DNA of 63,188 nucleotides, from NCBI GenBank assembly GCA_015233155.1, contig JADFYG010000036.1:1-63188 (forward strand), written 5' to 3'. The stretch is from Candidatus Rifleibacteriota bacterium (GTDB taxonomy: Bacteria; Muiribacteriota; Ozemobacteria; Ozemobacterales; Ozemobacteraceae). The notes below the pieces were generated by a model. The model was given only the letters and a program-made list of their open reading frames with translations. It made no database searches and was not told the DNA's origin. Of this stretch, positions 34,953 to 45,656 are shown in pieces (position 1 is the first letter of the stretch; each line of letters starts with the position of its first letter). Made by a program: the position numbers and the translations under genes.

Positions 34953-35428
34953 AACACCAGCTTGGCGACAATATTTTAACTACCTCCCTCGAGTGGGCGG
35001 TGAACTGGGCGCGTTCCAATTCGGTCTGGCCGATGACTTTCGGTCTTGCCTGTTGCGCCATCGAAATGATGCCGATCGTTTCTCCCCGTTATGATTTGGC
35101 GCGGTTTGGTTCAGAGGTTTACCGTGCCAGTCCCCGGCAAGCCGATTTGTTGATTGTTGCCGGCCGGGTCAGTCGTAAGATGGCTCCTTTCGTAAAGCAG
35201 GTTTACGAACAGATGATGAGTCCGAAATGGGTGATATCCATGGGTGCATGTGCAAGTTGTGGCGGTGTCTTTCGTAATTATGCCATTCTTCAGGGTGTCG
35301 ATAAAATTATTCCGGTAGATGTGTATGTTCCCGGTTGTCCTCCGAACCCCTATGCATTAATGCAGGGGATATTTGAAATTCAAAAGAAAATCAAAGGTGA
35401 GAAATTCACCGATCATCCATACGAATGA
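34943..35428 (+). CDS. nuoB: NADH-quinone oxidoreductase subunit B
   Basis: 161 residues. Holds cluster N2 next to the quinone: adjacent Cys pair in [11 protein letters not shown], then MGACASCGG and [11 protein letters not shown] chose the ATG at 34943, after GGAGG and overlapping the nuoA end by 10 bases; longer in-frame starts lie inside nuoA and are not homologous. Confidence 0.96.
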   Translation: MGLEHQLGDNILTTSLEWAVNWARSNSVWPMTFGLACCAIEMMPIVSPRYDLARFGSEVYRASPRQADLLIVAGRVSRKMAPFVKQVYEQMMSPKWVISMGACASCGGVFRNYAILQGVDKIIPVDVYVPGCPPNPYALMQGIFEIQKKIKGEKFTDHPYE

Positions 35429-35895
35429 ACGAATATTTATCAAAATTGACCGATCAATTTTCTGGAAGCATCGAGGTTTTGCCTGCTTTCCGCAATGAAT
35501 GTTCCTGGAAAATCAACCCGGATAAATTCATCGGGCTGGTAACTTCCTTGAGAAATCATGCGGAATTTCCTTTCGAAGTTCTTTTCGACGTTACAGCCGT
35601 TGATAAAACTCCTGTAAATGGCACCATTGAAGTCGTTTATCACCTGTTTTCGCATAAGATCAACGGCTTTATTCGTTTGAAGGTCGCCGTTTCTTCCGAA
35701 ACCCCGATACTTCCGACCATTTCACATATCTGGAACAGCGCAAACTGGCTTGAAAGAGAAGTTTATGATCTTTTCGGGGTTAAATTCTCTGATCATCCTG
35801 ATTTGCGCCGACTTATGATGCCGGATGAATACGAAGGATTCCCGCTGTTGAAAGCGCATCCTTTGTGTCCACAGGGAGATTGCAATGATTTCTGA
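35425..35895 (+). CDS. nuoC: NADH-quinone oxidoreductase subunit C
   Basis: 156 residues. The 30-kDa subunit signature is present as [35 protein letters not shown]. Overlaps nuoB by 4 bases and nuoD by 11. It is a separate gene, not the nuoCD fusion of enterobacteria. Confidence 0.95.
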   Translation: MNEYLSKLTDQFSGSIEVLPAFRNECSWKINPDKFIGLVTSLRNHAEFPFEVLFDVTAVDKTPVNGTIEVVYHLFSHKINGFIRLKVAVSSETPILPTISHIWNSANWLEREVYDLFGVKFSDHPDLRRLMMPDEYEGFPLLKAHPLCPQGDCNDF

Positions 35896-37144
35896 AAAAA
35901 TCCCCACTTCCGTGGACAAGTTTAAAGCCATCTCATCCGATAATATCTCAGTGCAGGAATCAGATGATCCCGGAGACCGCATTGTAACTCTCAATATGGG
36001 GCCGTCTCATCCTGCCACGCACGGAGTGCTTCGGCTGGTTCTCAGTATCGATGGCGAGGTCATCACGGAAGTCGTCCCACACATCGGATATCTACACACC
36101 GGCATGGAAAAGCTGGGTGAGTATATGTCCTATCATCAGTTTATTCCGATAACTGACCGGATGGACTATCTTGCCCCGATGCTGATGAATTTAGGTTATA
36201 TACTCGGCGTAGAAAAACTCCTCGGAATTACTGATGAGATCCCTGCCCGGGCGCAGTGGCTCCGGGTTCTTTACAGCGAGCTCATGAGAATCTCCTCTCA
36301 TCTGATATGGCTCGGCACTTCGGCAATTGATTTAGGGGCAATGTCCCCGATTTTTTATGCTCTTCAAGACCGTGAGCAAATCATGAATATCTTTGAAGAG
36401 ACCTGCGGGGCCAGGTTAACCAGTACATATTTTCGCATTGGAGGCCTCCGCGAGGATATTCCGGATACGGTCATTCCAATGATTGAAAAATTCCTCAAGG
36501 ATTTTGCCATACGCCTGGATGAATATCAGAACCTCGTCACTGGAAATCCGATTTTGATCAATCGTCTGAAAGGGATTGGTTGTTTAAGCAAGGAGACCGC
36601 TCTTTCATATTGCTGCAGCGGGCCGGTTCTTCGCGCTTCCGGTGTAAATTATGATGTCAGAAAGGCTCGCCCGTATTCAGGGTATGAGAAGTTCAAGTTT
36701 AACATCCCTGTTTATCAGGAAGGCGACAGTTATGCACGTTTCCTGGTGCGGATGGATGAAATGCGGGAAAGCGCGACAATTGTTCGACAGGCTATTGATG
36801 CTATTCCAGCCGGCCCCGTGAAAATCGATCGCACGGACATCATCCTCCCGGATAAACACAGAACTCAAGGCAACATGGAAGAACTGATCAATCACTTCAT
36901 TCTTTCATGCAGAGGGTTTAACGCACCGGTTGGTGAAGTCTTCTCCACCATAGAATCCAGCAAAGGAGAATTCGGTGTGTATCTGGTGAGCACGGGCGGC
37001 GAAAAACCTTACCGGCTGCGAGTGCATTCACCGAGCTTTCTGAATCTTTCGGTTTTGCCAGCTATTTCACGCGGCTCACTCATTGCCGACATTGTCGCGA
37101 TAATCGGGAGTCTTGATATTGTGTTAGGCGAAATTGACCGATGA
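35885..37144 (+). CDS. nuoD: NADH-quinone oxidoreductase subunit D
   Basis: 419 residues. The 49-kDa subunit forming the quinone pocket: NMGPSHPATHGVLRLVL, the HIGYLHTGMEKL block, DRMDYLAPM, and a C-terminal SIIGSLDIVLGEIDR-like end. The N-terminal ~35 residues are a short extension before the conserved start. Confidence 0.96.
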   Translation: MISEKIPTSVDKFKAISSDNISVQESDDPGDRIVTLNMGPSHPATHGVLRLVLSIDGEVITEVVPHIGYLHTGMEKLGEYMSYHQFIPITDRMDYLAPMLMNLGYILGVEKLLGITDEIPARAQWLRVLYSELMRISSHLIWLGTSAIDLGAMSPIFYALQDREQIMNIFEETCGARLTSTYFRIGGLREDIPDTVIPMIEKFLKDFAIRLDEYQNLVTGNPILINRLKGIGCLSKETALSYCCSGPVLRASGVNYDVRKARPYSGYEKFKFNIPVYQEGDSYARFLVRMDEMRESATIVRQAIDAIPAGPVKIDRTDIILPDKHRTQGNMEELINHFILSCRGFNAPVGEVFSTIESSKGEFGVYLVSTGGEKPYRLRVHSPSFLNLSVLPAISRGSLIADIVAIIGSLDIVLGEIDR

Positions 37145-37635
37145 AATCAAAAACTGTTTTTTCCGAAAAACTTCGCGCAGACATTCTTCAGCTCAAGGCC
37201 ATGTATCCGATAGCACAGTCTGCATTGATTCCGGCACTGCATCGGGTACAGGAAGAAAAAGGCCATCTCGAACCGAATTCTATGTTAGAAGTGGCACAAC
37301 TACTCGGGATTCCACCGATAGAGGTAATGAAAACCGGTACATTTTACACAATGTTTCATCATAAGCCGGTCGGCAAATACCGCGTACAAGTTTGCGTAAA
37401 CCTGACTTGTTCCATGCTTGGCGGGCGTCATCTTCTTTCACACCTTGAAGAAAAACTCGGAATAAAAGATGGAGAGACGACATCAGACGGGCTTTTCACA
37501 CTTATTGGGGTGCAATGCCTCGGAGCCTGCCACGAAGCTCCGGTAGTCCAGATTAATAATGATTATCACTCGCTTGTGAGCGAGAAAAAACTGGATACTC
37601 TTCTTTCATCCTTGCGTTCAGGAGCGAAACGATGA
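37141..37635 (+). CDS. nuoE: NADH-quinone oxidoreductase subunit E
   Basis: 164 residues. Thioredoxin-like [2Fe-2S] subunit with ligands in VCVNLTCSMLGG and GVQCLGACHEAP. The CLGACH string looks like a heme motif but is part of the iron-sulfur site. ATGA overlaps with nuoD and nuoF. Confidence 0.95.
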   Translation: MKSKTVFSEKLRADILQLKAMYPIAQSALIPALHRVQEEKGHLEPNSMLEVAQLLGIPPIEVMKTGTFYTMFHHKPVGKYRVQVCVNLTCSMLGGRHLLSHLEEKLGIKDGETTSDGLFTLIGVQCLGACHEAPVVQINNDYHSLVSEKKLDTLLSSLRSGAKR

Positions 37636-38891
37636 GCGAACCCATGAAAACTCTTCTGGCACCAGATCGTAATCCTTCTCTCGAAAAGTATCTGGCAAGA
37701 GGCGGATATGCTTCCTATCAGGAGCTATTTAAGAAGAGTCCTAAAGAAGTCGTGGACATGGTCAGCACCTCCGGTCTCCGCGGACGTGGTGGAGCGGGAT
37801 TTCCTACGGGAAGAAAGTGGTCGTTTATTCCTGAGAAATCTCAGCGCCCGAAGTATGTTGTTTGCAATGCCGATGAAGGCGAGCCCGGCACATTCAAAGA
37901 TAGAGAAATTCTCGAGGGCAATCCACATCTGTTGATTGAAGGTATGGTCGCATGCGGATATGCCATTGGTTCCAACCAGGGCTATATCTATATCCGTGGC
38001 GAATTCTACGCCGGATATCTCAGATGCGTGGAAGCCGTTAAAGAAGCGCGCGCCAAAGGTTACCTCGGACAAAGCATTAACGGGAAATTTGCATTCGACA
38101 TTATTGTTCATCGTGGTGCCGGGGCATATATATGTGGCGAAGAAACCGCATTGCTTGATTCTCTGGAAGGCGAACGCGGCCAGCCACGATTGAAACCTCC
38201 GTTTCCCGCCGTTGAAGGTTTATTCCGCGGCCCCACGGTCGTAAACAATGTCGAAACATTTGCAAGCGTTCCTCTTCTGCTGATCAATGGTCTTGACTGG
38301 TACAAATCCTTCGGAAGTCCCAATAATTATGGGCCCAAACTTTTCGCTATTTCCGGAAATGTGACTAAACCTGGGGTTTATGAGCTTCCCATGGGCATTT
38401 CCTTCAAGGATTTCATCTATAAGACTGCCGGTGGTTTGCCTAAGGGCCGAACCCTGAAAGCGGTCATTCCCGGCGGTTCATCGACCTCTCTTCTTCTTCC
38501 CAAACAGATTGATATTCCATTGGATTATGACAGTATCGCGAAAGCCGGATCTTCACTTGGCTCCGCTGCAATAATTGTCATTGATGATTCCAATTGTATG
38601 GTAATGACGGCAAAAATACTGACCGAGTTTTATCATCATGAATCCTGCGGAAAATGCACGCCTTGCCGTGAAGGCCTTTCCTGGATAGAACAGATTTACC
38701 ATCGCCTGGAGTCAGGGCAGGGCAAGGCCAGCGATATCCCACTCCTTCTGGATCTATGTGACCAAATCGTCGGCAATACCTTCTGCCCTCTGGCAGACGG
38801 TGCCGTTCCCATTATTCATGACACCATCATTCATTTCCGGTCCGAATATGAAGCGCATATTGCCGGGAAATGTTGCGAACAGAAACATTAA
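37632..38891 (+). CDS. nuoF: NADH-quinone oxidoreductase subunit F
   Basis: 419 residues. NADH and FMN site: GLRGRGGAGFPTGRKWSF, NADEGEPGTFKDR and GAGAYICGEETALLDSLEG. The [4Fe-4S] N3 ligands are in ESCGKCTPCREG and NTFCPLADG. Electron entry point of complex I; its presence with nuoE/G means this is an NADH-using complex, not an 11-subunit type. Confidence 0.96.
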   Translation: MSEPMKTLLAPDRNPSLEKYLARGGYASYQELFKKSPKEVVDMVSTSGLRGRGGAGFPTGRKWSFIPEKSQRPKYVVCNADEGEPGTFKDREILEGNPHLLIEGMVACGYAIGSNQGYIYIRGEFYAGYLRCVEAVKEARAKGYLGQSINGKFAFDIIVHRGAGAYICGEETALLDSLEGERGQPRLKPPFPAVEGLFRGPTVVNNVETFASVPLLLINGLDWYKSFGSPNNYGPKLFAISGNVTKPGVYELPMGISFKDFIYKTAGGLPKGRTLKAVIPGGSSTSLLLPKQIDIPLDYDSIAKAGSSLGSAAIIVIDDSNCMVMTAKILTEFYHHESCGKCTPCREGLSWIEQIYHRLESGQGKASDIPLLLDLCDQIVGNTFCPLADGAVPIIHDTIIHFRSEYEAHIAGKCCEQKH

Positions 38892-38915
38892 ATCGGTATT
38901 CGGGGTTAAAGATCT

Positions 38916-41315
38916 ATGGCAGATATAGCAAAAGTTCGTCTGACGATTGACGGAATTTCGACCGAAGCCGAAAAGGGAGTCCTTCTGGTCGAAGCGGCCC
39001 GCCGTATTGGTATTAAAATTCCGGTTTTCTGCAGCCATTCCAAACTATTACCGTTGGGTGCATGCAGAATATGTCTCGTGGAGATAGAAAAGGCTCCGAA
39101 GTTGGTCACGGCCTGCACCACTCCAGTGGGCGAGGGCATGGTTGTATTTACAAGAAGCGCGAGAGTCGTTAAGGCTCGCCAGGGAATTGTCGAATTCCTG
39201 CTGGCGAATCATCCCCTGGATTGCCCGATTTGCGACCAGGGCGGAGAATGCGAACTCCAGGATGTCTGTTTCGAATTCGGTCGTGGAAAATCCAGATTTG
39301 AAGACATAAAACGTAACTTCGATAATAAGTATGGCCGAATAAAACTTTCGCCTGTTCTTTCATGGGTCAATAATCGATGTATTCACTGTGAACGCTGTAC
39401 CCGGGTATGTCATCAGGTCGTGGGCGAAGATCACATAGGAATGCTCAATCGTGGTGATAAGGCCATGATTTCGACTTTTCAATTTACACAGATGACATGT
39501 GAGCTTTGCGGCAATTGCGCCGAAGTATGCCCCACAGGTACTATCACGAATGGCACGGTCAAATACAAGGACCGGGTCTGGAATCTGACTCCGAATCCTT
39601 CCGTTTGTCTGCTATGCTCTTCGTCATGCGCAACTCGTGTCTGGACAGACCTGAAAGGCAAAGTTACGCGAGTTACCGCCCCGAAGGATGAGCAGGACTG
39701 TTGTGATTTCCTGTGCGCGAAGGGTCGATTCAGTTTCGATGCCGATCAGGGCGAACAACGTCTTCGCGAAGGAACGAAAATAACATCGGAGGTTGCGGAA
39801 ACATTTCAGCAGAGTGAGTCGCTGCAACCGACGGTTCAGGCTTTCAAGGCTCTGGCAAAAGATAGCGGTTCCACTGCCGTTATTTATAACAGCAGAATTG
39901 CTAACGAAGAGGCCTACCTGGTTGGCCGGATTGCCCGGACCGTTCTCAAAACTCCTCACGTAGTCCCTCTTGAAAACCACGAAGGGTTGACTTCGTATCT
40001 TGATCGTTTTTCCGGTCGGCAATCCACTTCAAAGGATATTTTGAGTGCAGATCTGATTTTGCTTGTCGATGCTCCGTTGGCCCGTGAAACTCCGATGATA
40101 GGTTATTTCGTCACTCGGGCGGTGAGGCAAAAAGGAGCGGCGCTCTATACAGTCGGCCCGGAAAAAACCAGGCATTCCTCCATGGGTCTTGCACACCACT
40201 GGAATGCCCCGGGAGCCTCTAAAGACTTTGTGCTGTCATTGATCGAAGCTTTACAGAGCCGGAAAAGCGATGCTTCCGCTGAATTCAATAAAATCGTCGA
40301 TGCAGTACAAGGTTCAAGGCAAATGGTTATCATTGCCGGTTCCCGTCCACTGGCTGAAGGTCCGGCTTTTATCAGAGCCATCGAGTCCCTTTCCTCAAAG
40401 GTGGCCAACTCAAAGGTTTTGATGGTACCCGAGGGAGGCAACACCCTCGGAGCTATGTTGATGGCGGGCAGTGGAATGCGTGTTCCGGGCTGGGGTTCAA
40501 ATGTGTCTCAGAACGGATGCTCAGTACAAGAAGATGTTCTGGGCGCGATTGAAAAGGGAAGTATCAAGAATGTTCTCCTGATTGGTGAAGATCTCCAGGA
40601 AGGTCTCATCAACTGGCCTCGCTGGAAAACTGCTTTTGCAAAGCTTGCAAATCTGGTTGTTTTCGATGCTTTTCGTTCGGAATTGACCTCTTTGGCGACT
40701 CTTGCCGTTCCCGTCCGAAGTTTCCATGAATTTGAAGGAAGCGTGCTGTCCGCCTTGGGAGAATGGAAAATAGCTCGTGGTTCAATTCCCGGAGCCGTCG
40801 GCCAGTCCATGTCCCGTCTTCTGCTTAAACTGGAGTCAGAATTAGGCGGCGCTGAACAGTCTTTTGCCTCTGTCACCTCTGAGGTAAAGAAGTTGTATCA
40901 ATGGCATGTTTCCCGCGCGACTGAAGCGGTCGAAGACAAGAAGTCAGCTGATTCTGCCGGTAAGGATAAAAGCACCGGAGGCAATCCCGGTAAAGATGGA
41001 GTTTTCCTGCTCATCGGAAATGATTTGTATCATTCGGGAGCAATGACATTACGTGGCGCTCATCTGGGGCAATTTCTTAATCGGTCATTACTGATGAATT
41101 CGGCCGATGCGGAAAAGATGAAGATTAGCAATGACGCCAGGGTTCAATTGAAAATCGGTAGTGACAAAGTTTCCGTGGCAGTTCGAACCACTGATGACAT
41201 CATGAGTGGTTGTTGTTTCCTCGCTTTGAATTCATTATCTCCCGATGAGCGTCGCTGGTTCGGAGGTATTGGAAAGCCGTTGACGGCAGTCATTATATCG
41301 GGAGGTGCGGCGTGA
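38916..41315 (+). CDS. nuoG: NADH-quinone oxidoreductase subunit G
   Basis: 799 residues. N-terminal [2Fe-2S] (FCSHSKLLPLGACRICLVE), a His-ligated cluster (HPLDCPICDQGGECELQD), two [4Fe-4S] (CIHCERCTRVC and CELCGNCAEVCP), and an extra CLLCSSSC...CAKGRF set matching the N7 cluster found in only some bacteria. The rest is a molybdopterin-oxidoreductase-like domain with a charged linker (~670-690, KKSADSAGKDKSTGG). 24 bases separate it from nuoF; it overlaps nuoH by 4. Confidence 0.94.
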   Translation: MADIAKVRLTIDGISTEAEKGVLLVEAARRIGIKIPVFCSHSKLLPLGACRICLVEIEKAPKLVTACTTPVGEGMVVFTRSARVVKARQGIVEFLLANHPLDCPICDQGGECELQDVCFEFGRGKSRFEDIKRNFDNKYGRIKLSPVLSWVNNRCIHCERCTRVCHQVVGEDHIGMLNRGDKAMISTFQFTQMTCELCGNCAEVCPTGTITNGTVKYKDRVWNLTPNPSVCLLCSSSCATRVWTDLKGKVTRVTAPKDEQDCCDFLCAKGRFSFDADQGEQRLREGTKITSEVAETFQQSESLQPTVQAFKALAKDSGSTAVIYNSRIANEEAYLVGRIARTVLKTPHVVPLENHEGLTSYLDRFSGRQSTSKDILSADLILLVDAPLARETPMIGYFVTRAVRQKGAALYTVGPEKTRHSSMGLAHHWNAPGASKDFVLSLIEALQSRKSDASAEFNKIVDAVQGSRQMVIIAGSRPLAEGPAFIRAIESLSSKVANSKVLMVPEGGNTLGAMLMAGSGMRVPGWGSNVSQNGCSVQEDVLGAIEKGSIKNVLLIGEDLQEGLINWPRWKTAFAKLANLVVFDAFRSELTSLATLAVPVRSFHEFEGSVLSALGEWKIARGSIPGAVGQSMSRLLLKLESELGGAEQSFASVTSEVKKLYQWHVSRATEAVEDKKSADSAGKDKSTGGNPGKDGVFLLIGNDLYHSGAMTLRGAHLGQFLNRSLLMNSADAEKMKISNDARVQLKIGSDKVSVAVRTTDDIMSGCCFLALNSLSPDERRWFGGIGKPLTAVIISGGAA

Positions 41316-42370
41316 CCATATTCGAAGGCTTCTTTCTTGTCGCACTGATAGGGATAAAGGTCGGCGTCATGGTCGTCTGTGTCATGCTTTGCATGGCCAT
41401 GATGACGCTTGTGGAGAGACGTTTCCTTGCTTTCATGCAATGCCGTCTCGGTCCGAATCAGGTTGGATATTTCGGTATTCTTCAGCCATTCGCCGATGGC
41501 CTGAAAAACCTGTTCAAAGAGGATTTTACGCCTGCCGGCGCTGATAAGATTCTTTATCCGCTTGCTCCGATTATTGCTCTGATACCGGCACTGACGGCTT
41601 TTGCCGTCATACCATTCGGGCCAGGTATTCCGGAGGTCGCCAATCTTCTGCTGATGCTGGAAGATAAGCTTCTGGGTGTGAAGAGCGATTTAAGTTCGGT
41701 TGTTACATTAACCGCCGGTGACATCAATGTGGGCGTCCTGTTTTTCATGGCGGTCGTCGCCATGGAGATTTACGGAGTCTTCCTCGGGGGTTGGTCGAGT
41801 AACAGCAAATACTCGCTGCTTGGCGGTCTTCGTGCCAGCGCCCAGATGATCAGCTACGAACTTTCCATGACATTATCAGTGCTTTCCATTGTCATGATCA
41901 GTGGAACCCTGCGACTTGGGGATATCGTTCATATGCAGGAAAGAGGTTGGTTCATAATTATTCAACCAATCGGATTCGTCATTTTTCTGATCTGTATGCT
42001 GGCTGAAACCAACAGGTCGCCCTTCGACTTGCCTGAAGCGGAGTCTGAACTGGTTGCGGGATTTCACACCGAGTACAGTTCGCTAAAGTTCGCCATGTTT
42101 TTCATGGCGGAATATGTTGCCATGATCGGAATCTCCTCGTTTTGTACCACCCTCTACCTTGGAGGATTCAATGGTCCATTTGGACTTGGATCATCGATCT
42201 TATGGTTTGGTATGAAAACATTTCTTCTCCTCTTCTTTTTCATTCATGTACGCGCCACTTTGCCAAGGTTTCGTTATGATCAGCTTATGGACTTCGGATG
42301 GAAAACATTGCTGCCGCTGTCATTGCTGAACCTCATGCTCACCGGCTTCTTTCTGACGGTTTTCCGATAA
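41312..42370 (+). CDS. nuoH: NADH-quinone oxidoreductase subunit H
   Basis: 352 residues, about eight helices. Connects the peripheral arm with the membrane arm: QCRLGPNQVGYFGILQPFAD, AETNRSPFDLPEAESELVAG and HVRATLPRFRYDQLM are the family signatures. Confidence 0.96.
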   Translation: MTIFEGFFLVALIGIKVGVMVVCVMLCMAMMTLVERRFLAFMQCRLGPNQVGYFGILQPFADGLKNLFKEDFTPAGADKILYPLAPIIALIPALTAFAVIPFGPGIPEVANLLLMLEDKLLGVKSDLSSVVTLTAGDINVGVLFFMAVVAMEIYGVFLGGWSSNSKYSLLGGLRASAQMISYELSMTLSVLSIVMISGTLRLGDIVHMQERGWFIIIQPIGFVIFLICMLAETNRSPFDLPEAESELVAGFHTEYSSLKFAMFFMAEYVAMIGISSFCTTLYLGGFNGPFGLGSSILWFGMKTFLLLFFFIHVRATLPRFRYDQLMDFGWKTLLPLSLLNLMLTGFFLTVFR

Positions 42371-42382
42371 AGGGAGAAGAAT

Positions 42383-42916
42383 ATGATCACTGAAATCCTC
42401 AAAGGTCTCTCAATAACATTAGATTATTTTTTCAAGCCCAAAGTCACGGAAAACTGGCCGGCGGAGCCGCATAAGGTTTCTCCAAGATTTCGCGGGCGGC
42501 ATTTTCTGGCTCGTTATTCTGGGGGCCAGGAAAAGTGTGTTGCCTGCTATCTGTGTCAGCAGGTCTGTCCTGCCAAAGCAATAACTATTGAATCTGAAGA
42601 GCGTCCTGATGGAACCAGATATCCGACAAAATACGAGATAAATATGATTCGCTGTATTTTCTGTGGTTACTGTCAGGATGCCTGCCCGGAAGACGCCATA
42701 ATCCTTGGAAATACTCTCGAGTTTCCAACACGCACCCGAAAAGAGATGATTTATTCCAAGGAAATGCTTCTGGCCCTAGCCCCGGAAGGCCATAACGGTA
42801 AGCAGCCACCTCAAGCTGATACTCATTGTCCTCATGCGTATCAAAAGCCTCAGAAAGATTCACAAGTTTCAGATAACATTGCGAAGCAACCCACGGAGCG
42901 AAAGGAGAAAAAGTAG
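42383..42916 (+). CDS. nuoI: NADH-quinone oxidoreductase subunit I
   Basis: 177 residues. Two [4Fe-4S] clusters: [16 protein letters not shown] and [16 protein letters not shown]. The C-terminal ~40 residues are a polar, probably disordered tail. Its stop overlaps the GTG of nuoJ by one base. Confidence 0.96.
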   Translation: MITEILKGLSITLDYFFKPKVTENWPAEPHKVSPRFRGRHFLARYSGGQEKCVACYLCQQVCPAKAITIESEERPDGTRYPTKYEINMIRCIFCGYCQDACPEDAIILGNTLEFPTRTRKEMIYSKEMLLALAPEGHNGKQPPQADTHCPHAYQKPQKDSQVSDNIAKQPTERKEKK

Positions 42917-43464
42917 TGAATATTCTATTGTTTTATCCCCTTTCAGCTCTGATAATCATTCTTTCCCTTGGAGTTATTCTCGCCACGAATCCGGTACATA
43001 GCGCACTTTTGCTTGTGGGCGCCATGGTCGCAATCGCCGGAGTTTTTCTTTGTCTGAACTGTGAATTTCTGGCAATGTTGCAGATCTTCATATATGCCGG
43101 GGCAATAATGGTACTGTTTCTGTTCATCGTTACGACGATTGACACGAGAAAAGACGAAAAATTCGTCAGTTCAGCCAAATTCTCTCAAGCCTCCGGAATT
43201 CTCCTTTCCGGAAGCATGTTTTTCCTGTTTTTCTTTCTGGCTCTGCAATTTGTTCAACACCTTCCGGATACCGGCAGGTGGCTGGGTGATGCCAAGGGCC
43301 TTGGTGAGTTATTTCTGAAAAGCTATTCTCTGCCCTTCGAGGTCGTAACACTCGTACTTTTGACTGCAATGGCAGGGGTTATTGTGATGTCGCATGATCC
43401 TTTGTATCGGCGCAGGTCAAAAGAGGCTTCCAAACAAATTTTGTCGGGAGGCAATAAAGCATGA
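42916..43464 (+). CDS. nuoJ: NADH-quinone oxidoreductase subunit J
   Basis: 182 residues; GTG start, preceded by AAAGGAG. Five membrane helices with LQIFIYAGAIMVLFLFIV, the conserved third-helix block near the pi-bulge. Confidence 0.94.
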   Translation: MNILLFYPLSALIIILSLGVILATNPVHSALLLVGAMVAIAGVFLCLNCEFLAMLQIFIYAGAIMVLFLFIVTTIDTRKDEKFVSSAKFSQASGILLSGSMFFLFFFLALQFVQHLPDTGRWLGDAKGLGELFLKSYSLPFEVVTLVLLTAMAGVIVMSHDPLYRRRSKEASKQILSGGNKA

Positions 43465-43775
43465 TTCCCGTTTCCCATGTTTTCCTTCTTGCCGGTGTAA
43501 TATTTTCCATCGGAATGTTGGGGCTTTTTATCAGACGCAATCTGCTGGTGATTTTCATGAGCATCGAATTGATGTTCAATGCCGCAAATATCGCTTTTGT
43601 AGGTGCCGGAAATATGCAGGCCAATCTCGCCGTTGTTTCAGACGGATTCGCTTCCGTCCCGTTCGTCATGGCGGTGGCAGCCGCTGAAGCAGCCGTTGGG
43701 CTGGCTCTGGTCGTCGCTATGTATAGGGCGACTGGTGATACCGATGTCGAATTGCTGCGCAGGATGAAAGGGTAA
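43461..43775 (+). CDS. nuoK: NADH-quinone oxidoreductase subunit K
   Basis: 104 residues and three helices. SIELMFNAANIAFVG contains the conserved Glu of the proton channel, and AEAAVGLALVVAMYR a second. ATGA overlap with nuoJ. Confidence 0.95.
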   Translation: MIPVSHVFLLAGVIFSIGMLGLFIRRNLLVIFMSIELMFNAANIAFVGAGNMQANLAVVSDGFASVPFVMAVAAAEAAVGLALVVAMYRATGDTDVELLRRMKG

Positions 43776-43781
43776 CCTATC

Positions 43782-45653
43782 ATGAATCTTGCCGTTGTAT
43801 TTACTTTTTTGTTGCCGCTTTGCGGAGCATTGATCAATGGTTTCCTGGGGCAATGGTTCAGGAAGGATTCCGGCACTGTAGCAGGGACGATAATGTTCGG
43901 CAGTTTTATGTGCGCATTGATCGCTTTTTTCCAGAATCAGGCAAGCCCTATTCCATCTTTCACGCTTTGGCACTGGTTTCCAATCTCGGATACCTACACC
44001 GCCGATATGCGAATTCTGGTCGATCATTTGAGCCTGACCATGGCAGTAATGGTCACGGGCGTTGGTTTTCTGATCCATGTTTTCGCAGTGGGTTACATGG
44101 ATCACGAAGCCGCCCCCGAGCGGTTTTTCTGCTATCTGAATTTTTTCGTAGTCAACATGCTTTTGCTGGTGTTTTCTGACAATCTTGTCATGATGTTCGT
44201 GTTCTGGGAAGGCGTCGGTTTGATGAGCTATCTTCTCATCGGGTTCTGGTACTACAAACCGGAGGCCGCCTCAGCCGGCAAGAAGGCATTCGTAATGAAC
44301 AGAGTCGGAGACACCGGCTTTGTATTGGCTATTTTCTGGCTCTTCTATTATTTCCATACTTTTAACATCCTGGAAATCGCCGGAAAAGTGAAAGAGCTCC
44401 CGGAATCAGTCGTAACGGGTATCACTCTTCTTTTGTTCTTGGCAGTGACGGGAAAATCCGCCCAACTTCCGCTATTCACCTGGCTCCCGGATGCCATGGA
44501 AGGCCCGACTCCGGTTTCCGCTCTCATCCATGCGGCCACAATGGTAACGGCCGGCATTTATATGGTGACGCGTAACCATGCTCTTTTCAATCTTTATCCC
44601 AATGACCCGGCCCACATGGTCATCCTCACAGTCGGTGCTTTGACGGCTTTGGTTGCCGCCGCCATCGCTCTGGGACAAAATGACATAAAAAAAGTGCTGG
44701 CCTATTCCACTGTCAGTCAGCTCGGATTCATGGTAATGGCCTTGGGTGTCGGCTGCTATATTCAGGCCGTTTTTCATCTTCTTACTCATGCCTGCTTCAA
44801 AGCGCTCCTGTTCTTGACCGCCGGGGCGGTGATTTACGGAATGCACCATGAACAGGACATGACTAAGATGGGTGGACTGGCAAAGCGAATGCCTATGACG
44901 GCGGCCTGTTTTATCATAGGTTGTCTGGCCTTGGCCGGCTTTCCTCTTACCGCCGGGTACTTCAGCAAGGACGCTATTTTGAGTGCCGTATTGCTGAAGG
45001 ACCATCCCTACGCATGGGCAGCAGGACTTCTCGCAGCGGTTTTCACCGGATTCTATTCTACCCGTGCGGTCTGGCTGACTTTCTTCGGTGAGTGGCGATC
45101 CTCGCATGCTCCCGATCATATCCATGAAACTCCGAGAGTGATGCTTATGCCTCTTATGATTCTGGCTGTATTAGCTCTCGGTGCAGGCTTCGCTGGCTGG
45201 CCGGAAGGCTCGGGCATGTTGTACAAATACCTGGAAGTCACCGTCAAACAGCCTGAATTAAAGGGGCACCTTTCGATGGCAAACTGGTTGGCAACAATTC
45301 TTCCAGGCCTGATAGGTATCGCGCTCGGTTTGTTCTTCTATGCGCGTGGCAAAAGTCCTGCGCCCGTTGTTGCATTGTTTGGTCCAATCGGAAACTGGTT
45401 TGTCCAGAAATTGTATCTTGATGAAATATACGAATTTCTCATTGTAGAACCCACCAAAATATTTGCCCAGGCCTGCTATTACATTGGAGATAAAGCCATG
45501 ATCGACGGCTTTCTTCATAGCTGGTACAACGTTTGTGCGTTCGGGGGAAGCAGAATGCGAAGGCTTCATTCCGGTCATCTACACGCGACTCTGGCATCGT
45601 TTCTTGCCGGAGTCGTCGCCCTGTTTGCCTATATCCTCGTCCGAGGTTATTGA
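43782..45653 (+). CDS. nuoL: NADH-quinone oxidoreductase subunit L
   Basis: 623 residues. Antiporter-like proton pump subunit: FWEGVGLMSYLLIGFW, PLFTWLPDAMEGPTPVSALI and HLLTHACFKALLFL contain the conserved Glu, Lys and His. A long C-terminal part (~500-623) includes the lateral helix. Confidence 0.95.
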   Translation: MNLAVVFTFLLPLCGALINGFLGQWFRKDSGTVAGTIMFGSFMCALIAFFQNQASPIPSFTLWHWFPISDTYTADMRILVDHLSLTMAVMVTGVGFLIHVFAVGYMDHEAAPERFFCYLNFFVVNMLLLVFSDNLVMMFVFWEGVGLMSYLLIGFWYYKPEAASAGKKAFVMNRVGDTGFVLAIFWLFYYFHTFNILEIAGKVKELPESVVTGITLLLFLAVTGKSAQLPLFTWLPDAMEGPTPVSALIHAATMVTAGIYMVTRNHALFNLYPNDPAHMVILTVGALTALVAAAIALGQNDIKKVLAYSTVSQLGFMVMALGVGCYIQAVFHLLTHACFKALLFLTAGAVIYGMHHEQDMTKMGGLAKRMPMTAACFIIGCLALAGFPLTAGYFSKDAILSAVLLKDHPYAWAAGLLAAVFTGFYSTRAVWLTFFGEWRSSHAPDHIHETPRVMLMPLMILAVLALGAGFAGWPEGSGMLYKYLEVTVKQPELKGHLSMANWLATILPGLIGIALGLFFYARGKSPAPVVALFGPIGNWFVQKLYLDEIYEFLIVEPTKIFAQACYYIGDKAMIDGFLHSWYNVCAFGGSRMRRLHSGHLHATLASFLAGVVALFAYILVRGY

Positions 45654-45656
45654 ACT

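Noticed and set aside
37500..37545. CLGACH in NuoE as a heme c site
   Set aside because: The two Cys are [2Fe-2S] ligands of the NuoE family, and the protein is cytoplasmic.
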